Part shown: positions 23,770 through 30,482 of the stretch, one piece after another
Layout of the letters: every line of letters starts with the position of its first letter
How positions within the stretch are numbered: the first letter of the stretch is position 1
Source: Paucihalobacter sp036825875
GTDB taxonomy: Bacteria > Bacteroidota > Bacteroidia > Flavobacteriales > Flavobacteriaceae
DNA length: 30,482 nt
Assembly (NCBI RefSeq): GCF_036825875.1
Contig: NZ_DAISXK010000033.1
Location: 1 to 30,482, forward strand
Direction: 5' to 3'
Notes under the pieces: model-generated
What the model saw: only the letters and a program-made list of their open reading frames with translations
Database searches by the model: none
Told to the model about the DNA's origin: nothing
Position numbers and translations under genes: made by a program

Positions 23770-25497
23770 ATGTTTGAAATTTCACAATTAAAAGAGAAAA
23801 AACTCTCCGAGTTACAAGAGATAGCTCAAAAACTTAAAGTTCCTAAATATAAAACTTTAAAAAAATTAGATCTAGTCTATCAAATATTAGACCTACAAGC
23901 AGCCAATCCAAAGGTTGTACAAGAAGAAATAAAGGAAGTTATTGCAACGGCAAAAACTGCTGAAACACCAGCGCCTAAAAAACCTGCGCCAAGACAAAAA
24001 AGAGAGCGTGTACAAAGACCTCCTAACAAACCTAAAGAGCAGCAAAAAATGGAGTTTACTGATAAAGCAGAAACACCGTCTGAAGCAAAGCCAAAACCTG
24101 AGCAAAATAAAACTCAAAAGCCAGCAGCGCCAAATAAACCAACTCGTCAAGAGCCATCGAATAACCAAGATAAAACTGACAAAGCTGATAACAGAAATAA
24201 TAATCAGCAGCAATCAGAGAACAAACAGCAATCTAATCCCAATCAGAATAACAATTCTAAAAGAGATCAACCAAGACCGCAAAGACAAAAAGAAACAAAC
24301 GGAAATCAAAATAACAATCCAGCTGAAAAGAATAACGGAAATAAAGACAGTAGAAACCGTTACCGTGAGCCAGATTATGAATTTGACGCTATTATAGAGA
24401 GCGAAGGTGTTTTAGATGTTATGCAGGACGGCTACGGCTTTTTACGTTCGTCGGACTATAATTATTTATCATCACCCGACGATATATATGTATCACAGTC
24501 GCAAATACGACTTTTCGGACTTAAAAAAGGTGACACAGTTCTCGGACATGTACGCCCACCAAAGGAAGGCGAGAAATACTTTCCTTTAATAAAGGTGAGT
24601 AAAATTAATGGCCTAGCACCCAATGTTGTTAGAGACCGTGTATCTTTTGAACATTTAACACCATTATTTCCAACTGAAAAATTCAATATAGCCGAAAAGC
24701 AAAGTACCATTTCAACAAGAATTATGGATTTGTTTGCGCCAATAGGAAAAGGACAAAGAGGTATGATTGTTTCCCAGCCAAAAACTGGTAAAACAATGCT
24801 TTTAAAGGATGTTGCAAATGCTATCGCAGCGAATCATCCAGAAGTTTACCAAATGATTTTGTTAATTGATGAGCGTCCAGAAGAAGTAACCGATATGCAG
24901 CGTCATGTTAGAGGAGAAGTTATTGCCTCTACATTTGACAAAGAAGCACACGAACACGTTAAAGTGGCTGATATTGTACTCGAAAAAGCAAAACGATTGG
25001 TAGAATGCGGTCATGATGTGGTAATCCTGTTAGATTCTATTACCAGACTTGCGCGCGCCTACAATACGGTGCAACCAGCTTCAGGTAAAATTTTAAGTGG
25101 TGGTGTTGACGCGAATGCGCTTCACAAACCAAAGCGCTTTTTTGGTGCAGCCCGGAATATTGAAAATGGCGGATCATTAACCATTATTGCCACGGCTTTA
25201 ACCGAAACAGGTTCTAAAATGGATGAGGTAATTTTTGAGGAGTTTAAAGGAACCGGAAACATGGAACTTCAGTTGGATAGACGAATTTCGAACAGAAGAA
25301 TATTCCCTGCGATTGATTTGGTGTCTTCAAGCACCAGACGCGATGATTTGTTATTAGATGATAATACTATTCAGCGTATGTGGATTATGAGAAAATACTT
25401 AGCTGATATGAATCCTGTTGAAGCTATGGAATTTGTTAATGACAGATTCAAACAGACAAGAAACAACGAAGAATTTTTGATATCAATGAACAGCTAA
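23770..25497 (+). CDS. rho: Transcription termination factor Rho, with long disordered insert
   Basis: This 575-residue hexameric RNA helicase ends transcription. The Rho_N helical domain covers about 1-45. Residues 60-200 are a low-complexity insert rich in Lys, Pro, Gln and Asn that E. coli Rho (419 residues) lacks. The RNA-binding cold-shock-like domain starts near 205 (AIIESEGVLDVMQDGYGFLR). The ATPase has SQPKTGKT (335-342), the RPEEVTDM segment, and SGGVDANALHKPKRFFGAARN forming the Q- and R-loop region. A 214-bp leader precedes it, long enough for autoregulation, though no element is recognised there. Other open frames within the repetitive insert are shadows. A strong terminator follows at 25522-25557. 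Confidence 0.95.
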   Translation: MFEISQLKEKKLSELQEIAQKLKVPKYKTLKKLDLVYQILDLQAANPKVVQEEIKEVIATAKTAETPAPKKPAPRQKRERVQRPPNKPKEQQKMEFTDKAETPSEAKPKPEQNKTQKPAAPNKPTRQEPSNNQDKTDKADNRNNNQQQSENKQQSNPNQNNNSKRDQPRPQRQKETNGNQNNNPAEKNNGNKDSRNRYREPDYEFDAIIESEGVLDVMQDGYGFLRSSDYNYLSSPDDIYVSQSQIRLFGLKKGDTVLGHVRPPKEGEKYFPLIKVSKINGLAPNVVRDRVSFEHLTPLFPTEKFNIAEKQSTISTRIMDLFAPIGKGQRGMIVSQPKTGKTMLLKDVANAIAANHPEVYQMILLIDERPEEVTDMQRHVRGEVIASTFDKEAHEHVKVADIVLEKAKRLVECGHDVVILLDSITRLARAYNTVQPASGKILSGGVDANALHKPKRFFGAARNIENGGSLTIIATALTETGSKMDEVIFEEFKGTGNMELQLDRRISNRRIFPAIDLVSSSTRRDDLLLDDNTIQRMWIMRKYLADMNPVEAMEFVNDRFKQTRNNEEFLISMNS

Positions 25498-25521
25498 AAT
25501 CACTATAGTTCTTACAAATTT

Positions 25522-25557
25522 AAATACCGCTCTCAATTGATTGCGGTATTTTTTTTT
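25522..25557 (+). terminator. Intrinsic terminator of rho
   Basis: AATACCGC (25523-25530) pairs with GCGGTATT (25543-25550), followed by a run of T. It begins 25 nt after the rho stop codon. Confidence 0.85.
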
Positions 25558-25569
25558 AGTTTATAACAT

Positions 25570-25595
25570 AAAAAAAACCTTTCGAAATTGAAAGG
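25570..25595 (-). terminator. Intrinsic terminator of rpsT
   Basis: CCTTTC (25578-25583) pairs with GAAAGG (25590-25595). On the minus strand the stem is followed by eight U, from the A run at 25570-25577. It lies 24 nt past the rpsT stop. Confidence 0.8.
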
Positions 25596-25619
25596 CTTTA
25601 TAATTTATTGTTACGTTGG

Positions 25620-25871
25620 TTACAGCGATGCAACATGTTTTGTTAGGCTAGATTTTAGGTTACCTGCCTTATTATCGTGGATAATATTTTTCTTAGCTAG
25701 TTTATCAATCATCGAAACAACATCTGGTAGAGCGGCGTTTGCCTCTTTGGCATCCGTCATTTCACGCAATTTTTTAATTGCGTTACGCGTTGTCTTGTGC
25801 TTGTACCTATTAACTACACGCTTCTTTTCGTTACTTCTAATTCTCTTTAAAGCTGACTTGTGATTTGCCAT
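25620..25871 (-). CDS. rpsT: 30S ribosomal protein S20
   Basis: This 83-residue basic protein binds 16S rRNA. The N-terminus MANHKSALKRIRSNEKKR and the following KTTRNAIKKLRE helix are diagnostic of S20, and the length is normal. It starts only 25 nt after the 3' end of tRNA-Glu on the same strand, so both are probably cut from one transcript. A plus-strand open frame covering it is a shadow. Confidence 0.95.
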   Translation of the reverse strand: MANHKSALKRIRSNEKKRVVNRYKHKTTRNAIKKLREMTDAKEANAALPDVVSMIDKLAKKNIIHDNKAGNLKSSLTKHVASL

Positions 25872-25896
25872 TTCTTTTTAATTTATTTTTTTGTTG

Positions 25897-25968
25897 TAGC
25901 CCGTAGGGGAATCGAACCCCTCTTACCAGGATGAAAACCTGGCGTCCTAACCGATAGACGAACGGGCC
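25897..25968 (-). tRNA. tRNA-Glu (UUC)
   Basis: The 72-nt gene folds into a standard cloverleaf on the minus strand. The acceptor stem is GGCCCGT/ACGGGCT with a G-U first pair. The anticodon stem is CCAGG/CCTGG with loop TTTTCAT, giving anticodon TTC. The T arm is GAGGGGTTCGATTCCCCTA. The discriminator base is A, and CCA is not encoded. Confidence 0.95.
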
Positions 25969-26014
25969 ATTATTTAATTAATTCTAATGAACCTGCAATT
26001 CTTTAATGCGGATG

Positions 26015-26044
26015 CAAAAATACAACTATTTTTAAATGTTGCAA
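26015..26044 (-). promoter_or_regulatory. Promoter of the tRNA-Glu/rpsT unit
   Basis: Read on the minus strand, TTG (26044-26042) is followed by 19 nt and then TATTTTTG (26022-26015). This is a full Bacteroidota TTG-N19-TAnnTTTG promoter, starting transcription about 40 nt before the tRNA. Confidence 0.6.
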
Positions 26045-26069
26045 CACCAAACTTATTTTTTTTGAAAAA

Positions 26070-27548
26070 TTAATAAGCCTTCGCAAAAAGCACCTTATAT
26101 TTTGAAGGTTTTCCACTAAAAACACAAACGCCTTCTTCATGCACAAAGTCACTAGGAATGCATCGGATAGTAGCTTTGGTTAATTCTTTTATACGCTGTT
26201 CCGTTTCAACCGTGCCATCCCAATAAGCAGCAATAAATCCTCCTTTATTTTCTAAAACTTCCTTGAAATTCTCAAAATCTTGAACCTCAGATATATGATT
26301 ATCTCTGTAGGTTTTTGCTTTTTCGAATAATGAAACTTGAATATCAGCCAAGGAATTTTCAATCAGTTCGGAGATATTCTCTAAGGGAACAATCGATTTT
26401 GATAGATTATCTCGTCTTGCTACTTCAACCGTATTATTTGCTAAATCTTTTGGGCCGATGGCAATTCTTAAAGGTACACCTTGTAATTCATATTGGGCAA
26501 ATTTAGCTCCAGGACGCATGGTATCGCGATTATCAAATTTACATGATATATTTAAGCGTTGTAAATCTTTTACTAAGGATTTTGCTACTTCTGAAATCGC
26601 TTCAAACTCTTCATCATTCTTATATATAGGAATAATAACTACCTGAATTGGCGCCAAATTTGGAGGCAATACTAAACCACTATCATCGCTATGCGTCATA
26701 ATTAAGGCTCCGATTAATCTGGTTGAAACGCCCCATGAAGTTGCCCAAACGTAATCCTGTTTTCCTTCCTTATTTGTGAATTTTACATCAAATGCTTTTG
26801 CGAAATTTTGTCCTAAAAAATGAGAAGTTCCCGCTTGAAGTGCTTTTCCATCTTGCATTAGCGCTTCAATACAATAGGTTTCTATGGCTCCTGCAAAACG
26901 TTCACTCTCTGATTTCACACCCTTAATAACAGGTATAGCCATAAAATTTTGAACAAATTCGGCATATATATCGTTCATTTGAATGGTCTCCTCAAGGGCT
27001 TCCTGCTCTGTGGCATGTGCTGTATGTCCTTCTTGCCATAAAAACTCGGCGGTTCTAAGAAACAGACGTGTTCTCATTTCCCATCTCACCACATTAGCCC
27101 ACTGATTTATTAAAATAGGTAAATCCCGATAGCTTTGAATCCAATTTTTGTAAGTACTCCAAATTATAGCTTCACTCGTTGGTCTTACTACCAATTCTTC
27201 CTCGAGTTTAGCTTCTGGATCTACTCGTAATTTCCCAGGTCTATCTGGATCATTTTGCAATCGGTAGTGCGTTACAACTGCGCATTCTTTTGCAAATCCT
27301 TCAGCATTTTTCTCTTCCGCCTCAAACAAACTTTTTGGCACAAAGAGCGGAAAGTAAGCATTCTGATGTCCTGTGGCTTTAAACATTCTATCCAACTCTG
27401 CTTGCATTTTCTCCCAAATTGCATAACCGTATGGTTTAATAACCATACATCCGCGAACTGCAGAGTTTTCAGCTAGATCAGCCTTAACAACAAGCTCATT
27501 GTACCATTTAGAATAATCCTCAGATCTACTTGTAAGATTTTTACCCAT
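26070..27548 (-). CDS. proS: Prolyl-tRNA synthetase, archaeal/eukaryotic-like type
   Basis: This 492-residue class II synthetase charges tRNA-Pro. The start MGKNLTSRSEDYSKWYNELV and length identify the archaeal/eukaryotic-type ProRS (ProS type 3) that lacks the bacterial INS editing domain and ends in a C-terminal Tyr (FAKAY). Visible class II elements include PTSEAIIWSTYKNWIQSYRDLPIL (motif 2 region), MRTRLFLRTAEFLWQEGHTAHA, and SWGVSTRLIGALIMTHSDDSGLVLPP (motif 3). It is separated from tRNA-Glu by about 100 nt that hold the tRNA promoter, so the tRNA/rpsT unit need not depend on read-through. Confidence 0.94.
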   Translation of the reverse strand: MGKNLTSRSEDYSKWYNELVVKADLAENSAVRGCMVIKPYGYAIWEKMQAELDRMFKATGHQNAYFPLFVPKSLFEAEEKNAEGFAKECAVVTHYRLQNDPDRPGKLRVDPEAKLEEELVVRPTSEAIIWSTYKNWIQSYRDLPILINQWANVVRWEMRTRLFLRTAEFLWQEGHTAHATEQEALEETIQMNDIYAEFVQNFMAIPVIKGVKSESERFAGAIETYCIEALMQDGKALQAGTSHFLGQNFAKAFDVKFTNKEGKQDYVWATSWGVSTRLIGALIMTHSDDSGLVLPPNLAPIQVVIIPIYKNDEEFEAISEVAKSLVKDLQRLNISCKFDNRDTMRPGAKFAQYELQGVPLRIAIGPKDLANNTVEVARRDNLSKSIVPLENISELIENSLADIQVSLFEKAKTYRDNHISEVQDFENFKEVLENKGGFIAAYWDGTVETEQRIKELTKATIRCIPSDFVHEEGVCVFSGKPSKYKVLFAKAY

Positions 27549-27611
27549 TTATCGTGTTTTGGCACAAATATTGTACTATGTTAAATAAAGAAATAGTTCA
27601 GCAAAACTAAC

Positions 27612-27619
27612 TATTTTTG
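27612..27619 (+). promoter_or_regulatory. -7 element of the Trp/Gly-rich lipoprotein gene
   Basis: TATTTTTG matches TAnnTTTG in full and lies 28 nt before the ATG at 27648. No TTG is found at the expected -33 distance. Confidence 0.4.
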
Positions 27620-27647
27620 TAATGTTCAACAATTAAAATCTAATGTT

Positions 27648-28715
27648 ATGCAATTTAAAACTAACATAAATAATAAATTACCATTTATTGTTGCACTAGG
27701 CTTGGCTTTTCTTTTAGCTTCTTGTGGTTCCTATCAATACGTAGGGTATAATAACGATGGTATTTATAGAGAAGTGCCTTCCACCCAAAGAATTTATGCT
27801 GAAACTGAGAATGTAGCGGTAGTTAATAGTGAAACAGGTTACTATAAAAATTACTTTCAGGAGCGTTCACGAGAGGTAGAAGCTGTGACTGGTAGTGATA
27901 CTTTTACAGATGCTGATAGCTACCGAAGTGATTACACCGAAGTGCAAGACTCTATTGCTTACCGAACTGGTTACAGTGGTTGGGGTCAAACAAATGATGT
28001 GGTTAATATAAACATATATGACAATGGCTGGAACAACTTTGGCGGCTGGAATGCTTGGGCTTGGGATCCATTTTGGGGTCCAGGTTTTAATCGTTGGGGC
28101 TACGGAGGTTTTGGCTGGGGCTGGAATAACTGGGGTTGGAACAACTGGGGATGGCAACCATGGGGTTGGAACGCTGGTTGGGGCTACGGCGGTTTTGGCC
28201 TTGGATTTGGAGGTTACTATGGTCTCGGAGGGTTCGGTTATGGAGCCTATCATCCTTATGGTCGCGGCGTAGCCTTCGCAGGAAGTCGTCGCGGTGATGC
28301 TTTTTTAAGCAATGGCTATGGAAGAAATTCCAATCTAAATAGAAGCACTCAAAATGTAGGAAGAAGATCAGGCAATTCAATAAGACCAAATTCTGAACTA
28401 AGAAGAACGGTTGAGCGTAATAATGCTAGACGTACTGATAATAGCCGTCTGTCTACAAGAAATTCAATTAACACAAGAAATAATAGATACAATCCAAATA
28501 CACGAGTGAATCCAAATTCAAGAATAAACACTCGTAATAGCACAAATACTCGCGTCAATACAAGAACTAATACACCAACAAGATCATCAACTACTCGTAG
28601 TTCTTCCCCATCTAGATCAAGTGGTGGAACCATGAGTTCAGGTGGAAGCCGTGGCAGCTCTGGCGGCGGTGGTGGTAGAAGCTCTGGCGGCGGTGGCGGA
28701 AGACGTGGCGGTTGA
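27648..28715 (+). CDS. Trp/Gly-rich low-complexity lipoprotein
   Basis: This 355-residue protein has a lipoprotein signal (lipobox LLASC, C26). The segment 27-110 is ordinary sequence and begins GSYQYVGYNNDGIY. Residues 112-205 are extremely rich in Gly, Trp, Asn, Phe and Tyr, with repeated GWNNWGW-like units (about 15 Trp). Residues 225-315 are rich in Asn, Arg, Thr and Ser with NTR-type repeats. The tail (about 325-355) is Gly/Ser/Arg. Proteins of this style occur in flavobacteria without known function, and the aromatic segment suggests carbohydrate, membrane or self-association contacts. The minus-strand proline-rich open frame over its 3' half is a mirror of this bias and not a gene. Confidence 0.75.
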   Translation: MQFKTNINNKLPFIVALGLAFLLASCGSYQYVGYNNDGIYREVPSTQRIYAETENVAVVNSETGYYKNYFQERSREVEAVTGSDTFTDADSYRSDYTEVQDSIAYRTGYSGWGQTNDVVNINIYDNGWNNFGGWNAWAWDPFWGPGFNRWGYGGFGWGWNNWGWNNWGWQPWGWNAGWGYGGFGLGFGGYYGLGGFGYGAYHPYGRGVAFAGSRRGDAFLSNGYGRNSNLNRSTQNVGRRSGNSIRPNSELRRTVERNNARRTDNSRLSTRNSINTRNNRYNPNTRVNPNSRINTRNSTNTRVNTRTNTPTRSSTTRSSSPSRSSGGTMSSGGSRGSSGGGGGRSSGGGGGRRGG

Positions 28716-28748
28716 TAATTAAAAACACTTTCGATAACCCAAATCATA

Positions 28749-28802
28749 AAATGCCCATACTCATTTAAATATTTTAATTAATAATATTTGGTATGGGCAT
28801 TT
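28749..28802 (+). terminator. Long-stem hairpin after the Trp/Gly-rich gene
   Basis: AAATGCCCATAC (28749-28760) and GTATGGGCATTT (28791-28802) are perfect 12-bp inverted repeats with a 30-nt AT-rich loop that can itself pair partly. A clean T tract is missing (TTTATATT), so termination is probable but not certain. Confidence 0.55.
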
Positions 28803-28842
28803 ATATTACAAATTTGAACATTAAATTTTAAAATTAAAAAAG

Positions 28843-30360
28843 ATGAAAAGGAAACTATTTTCGACAATAGCTGTAGTAGTGTGTGCTATGTCATACGGTC
28901 AAGATGTGTCTGATGCTCTAAGATATTCTATGGATAATATTCAAGGAACCGCAAGGTTTAGAGCCATGGGCGGAGCCTTCGGTGCTTTAGGTGGCGATAT
29001 GTCTGCATTGAGTTTAAATCCCGCTGGATCAGCTGTATTTGCTTCGAGTCATGCATCATTTACACTATCGGTTCTAAACACTAGCAACGACACGCAATTT
29101 TTTAACGGATTGACCAACTCAACGGATTCTAAATTTGACATCAACCAAGGTGGTGCAGTTTTTGTCTTTCAAAATTCAAATCCCAACTCTAATTGGAAAA
29201 AATTTACATTAGGATTCGCTTATGATAAAACAGCCGATTTTAATAATAACTGGATTTCCTCTGGTACTAATAACCGTTCTGTAGATAATTATTTTTTAAG
29301 TTTTGCTGATGGGAAAAGATTGGATGAAATTTCAACGTTACCTGGTGAATCTTTCACTGATGCCTATTCAGATATCGGCAGTATTTACGGATTTGGACAC
29401 CAACAAGCATTTTTAGGATTTGAATCATTTATAATTGATCCTTTGGCAGATTCTGATGATAATACTCAATATGTTTCGAATATCGCTCCAGGAAGTTTTA
29501 ACCAACAAAATGCCTTAAATTCGAGAGGTTACAATGGTAAGTTTAGTTTTAATTTTGCAACGCAGTATAAAGATCAACTTTATCTAGGAGCGAATCTTAA
29601 TACACATTTTATAAATTACGAACGCACCACATTCTTTACTGAAACAAATAATAATGCTGGGTCATTAGTTAACACAGTGAATTTTGAAAACAATTTATTT
29701 ACAACGGGTGCTGGTTTCTCATTTCAATTAGGCACTATATTAAAGTTATCGGATGGAATGAGATTAGGTTTTTCGTACGACTCTCCCACTTGGTTTAGAA
29801 TTAATGAAGAAACAAGTCAATTTATTAGAACTGTTAGAAATGAGGAAGGAAGTAATCTTGCCCTTACAATTGACCCGAGAATTATTAATATTTATCCGGA
29901 ATACAGATTAAAAACACCTGGTAGAATAACAGCAAGTTTAGCCTATGTAATAGGTTTACAAGGTTTAATTAGTTTAGATTACAGTAGAAAGGATTATGGA
30001 AATACTGAATTCAGACCAATTTCTGATTCATTCTTCAGAATTCAAAATGAATTAATTAGTCGTAACTTAACTGTTGCAAATACCTTAAGATTAGGTGGTG
30101 AGTATAGAATTAAACAGGTAAGTCTGCGCGGGGGTTACCGTTTTGAAGAAAGCCCTTATGCTGATAAGACTGCTATGAGTGATTTAAATGCTGTTTCCTT
30201 TGGACTTGGTTATAACTTTGGTAATCTAAAGTTAGACTTAGCTTATGAATATGTGACTAGAGAATTCGGTGAGCAACTATTTAATGTTGGATTAACTGAT
30301 AGAGCACTTATCGACGCTACTAATAATAATATATTTTTAACAATGTCATTTGAGCTTTAA
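28843..30360 (+). CDS. OmpP1/FadL-family outer membrane protein
   Basis: This 505-residue outer-membrane beta-barrel has a signal peptide (about 1-20, ending MSYGQ). A FadL/TodX-like N-terminal region follows: ALRYSMDNIQGTARFRAMGGAFGALGGDMSALSLNPAG (about 25-62), where the NPAG motif is diagnostic. The remainder alternates beta strands and ends in a typical barrel strand (IFLTMSFEL). Members carry hydrophobic compounds, such as long-chain fatty acids, across the outer membrane; the ligand here is unknown. It stands alone between the hairpin at 28749-28802 and the strong terminator at 30381-30418. Confidence 0.88.
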   Translation: MKRKLFSTIAVVVCAMSYGQDVSDALRYSMDNIQGTARFRAMGGAFGALGGDMSALSLNPAGSAVFASSHASFTLSVLNTSNDTQFFNGLTNSTDSKFDINQGGAVFVFQNSNPNSNWKKFTLGFAYDKTADFNNNWISSGTNNRSVDNYFLSFADGKRLDEISTLPGESFTDAYSDIGSIYGFGHQQAFLGFESFIIDPLADSDDNTQYVSNIAPGSFNQQNALNSRGYNGKFSFNFATQYKDQLYLGANLNTHFINYERTTFFTETNNNAGSLVNTVNFENNLFTTGAGFSFQLGTILKLSDGMRLGFSYDSPTWFRINEETSQFIRTVRNEEGSNLALTIDPRIINIYPEYRLKTPGRITASLAYVIGLQGLISLDYSRKDYGNTEFRPISDSFFRIQNELISRNLTVANTLRLGGEYRIKQVSLRGGYRFEESPYADKTAMSDLNAVSFGLGYNFGNLKLDLAYEYVTREFGEQLFNVGLTDRALIDATNNNIFLTMSFEL

Positions 30361-30380
30361 CTAGATTATATGGTTAAAAT

Positions 30381-30418
30381 AAAAAAGGAGCTGTTTAGTT
30401 AAACAGCTCCTTTTTTTT
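30381..30418. terminator. Strong bidirectional intrinsic terminator
   Basis: AAAAAAGGAGCTGTTT and AAACAGCTCCTTTTTT pair perfectly over 16 bp around AGTT, with A and T runs on either side. It lies between the porin gene and a convergent gene entering from the right edge. Confidence 0.9.
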
Positions 30419-30433
30419 ACTTGCTTAAATATT

Positions 30434-30482
30434 TTATCTTTTCAAAGTAAAGTGTGCTTTAAACTCTTTTTGCTCACCTGTT
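30434..30482 (-). CDS. 3' end of a convergent gene (partial)
   Basis: On the minus strand the frame from the window edge encodes TGEQKEFKAHFTLKR and stops at TAA (30436-30434). The position just past a bidirectional terminator is what is expected for the end of a convergent gene. The 15 residues are not enough to name a family. Confidence 0.45.
   Translation of the reverse strand, partial: TGEQKEFKAHFTLKR

Noticed and set aside
23893..24397. Open frames on both strands inside the rho insert (up to 151 residues)
   Set aside because: They mirror the repetitive Lys/Gln/Asn codons of Rho; the Rho frame has clear domains on both sides.
28349..28747. Minus-strand proline/leucine-rich frame of 132 residues
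   Set aside because: Antisense image of the Gly/Arg-rich tail of the lipoprotein; no signal, promoter or family.

Overview
The window looks like a chromosomal segment of a flavobacterium (Bacteroidota, Flavobacteriaceae or close). The evidence is AT-rich DNA, a type IX secretion (T9SS) C-terminal sorting domain, several TAnnTTTG-type -7 promoter elements, a Rho factor with a long Asn/Gln/Lys-rich insert, DUF4293 beside rho, an OmpP1/FadL-like porin, and starts without Shine-Dalgarno sequences. Genus cannot be set from this sequence. No insertion sequence, integrase, CRISPR array or rRNA was seen.

Region 1 (1-3932, +) is a sulfur-handling cluster: a split YeeE/YedE-type transporter, a TauE/SafE permease, a CstB-like persulfide dioxygenase with a pseudo-rhodanese and a rhodanese domain, a small DUF2892 membrane protein and an HMA-domain protein. 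Both transcription units carry a near-identical Crp/Fnr-type palindrome at exactly the same distance from a putative -7 element, so they are probably one regulon.

Region 2 (3929-5108, -) holds clpS and prmA. Region 3 (5296-13093) appears to be accessory DNA lying between prmA and tpiA, which I recall as neighbours in related genomes. On the minus strand it has a beta-helix secreted protein and a four-repeat T9SS cargo protein. On the plus strand it has a membrane-anchored glycoside hydrolase translationally coupled to a 1248-residue polysaccharide synthase. That synthase joins a GT2 membrane synthase to a GH26-like domain and a second TIM barrel that looks catalytically dead. This two-gene polysaccharide system is the most distinctive content of the window.

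Region 4 (13105-16679, -) is a housekeeping run: DUF1599, a DoxX/MauE-like protein, a DppB-type permease and tpiA. The permease's conserved N-terminus begins upstream of any ATG/GTG/TTG, probably at CTG. Region 5 (16851-19974, +) is folP, a small lipoprotein, the c-di-AMP synthase cdaA and a zinc-ribbon DUF3667 membrane protein, three of them joined by overlapping start/stop codons.

Region 6 (19943-30482) is core genome: an MsbA-like ABC exporter, truA, a YfcE-like phosphoesterase, DUF4293, rho, rpsT, tRNA-Glu, proS, a Trp/Gly-rich lipoprotein and an OmpP1/FadL-like porin. Clear intrinsic terminators separate several of these units. A gene fragment enters from the right edge on the minus strand.
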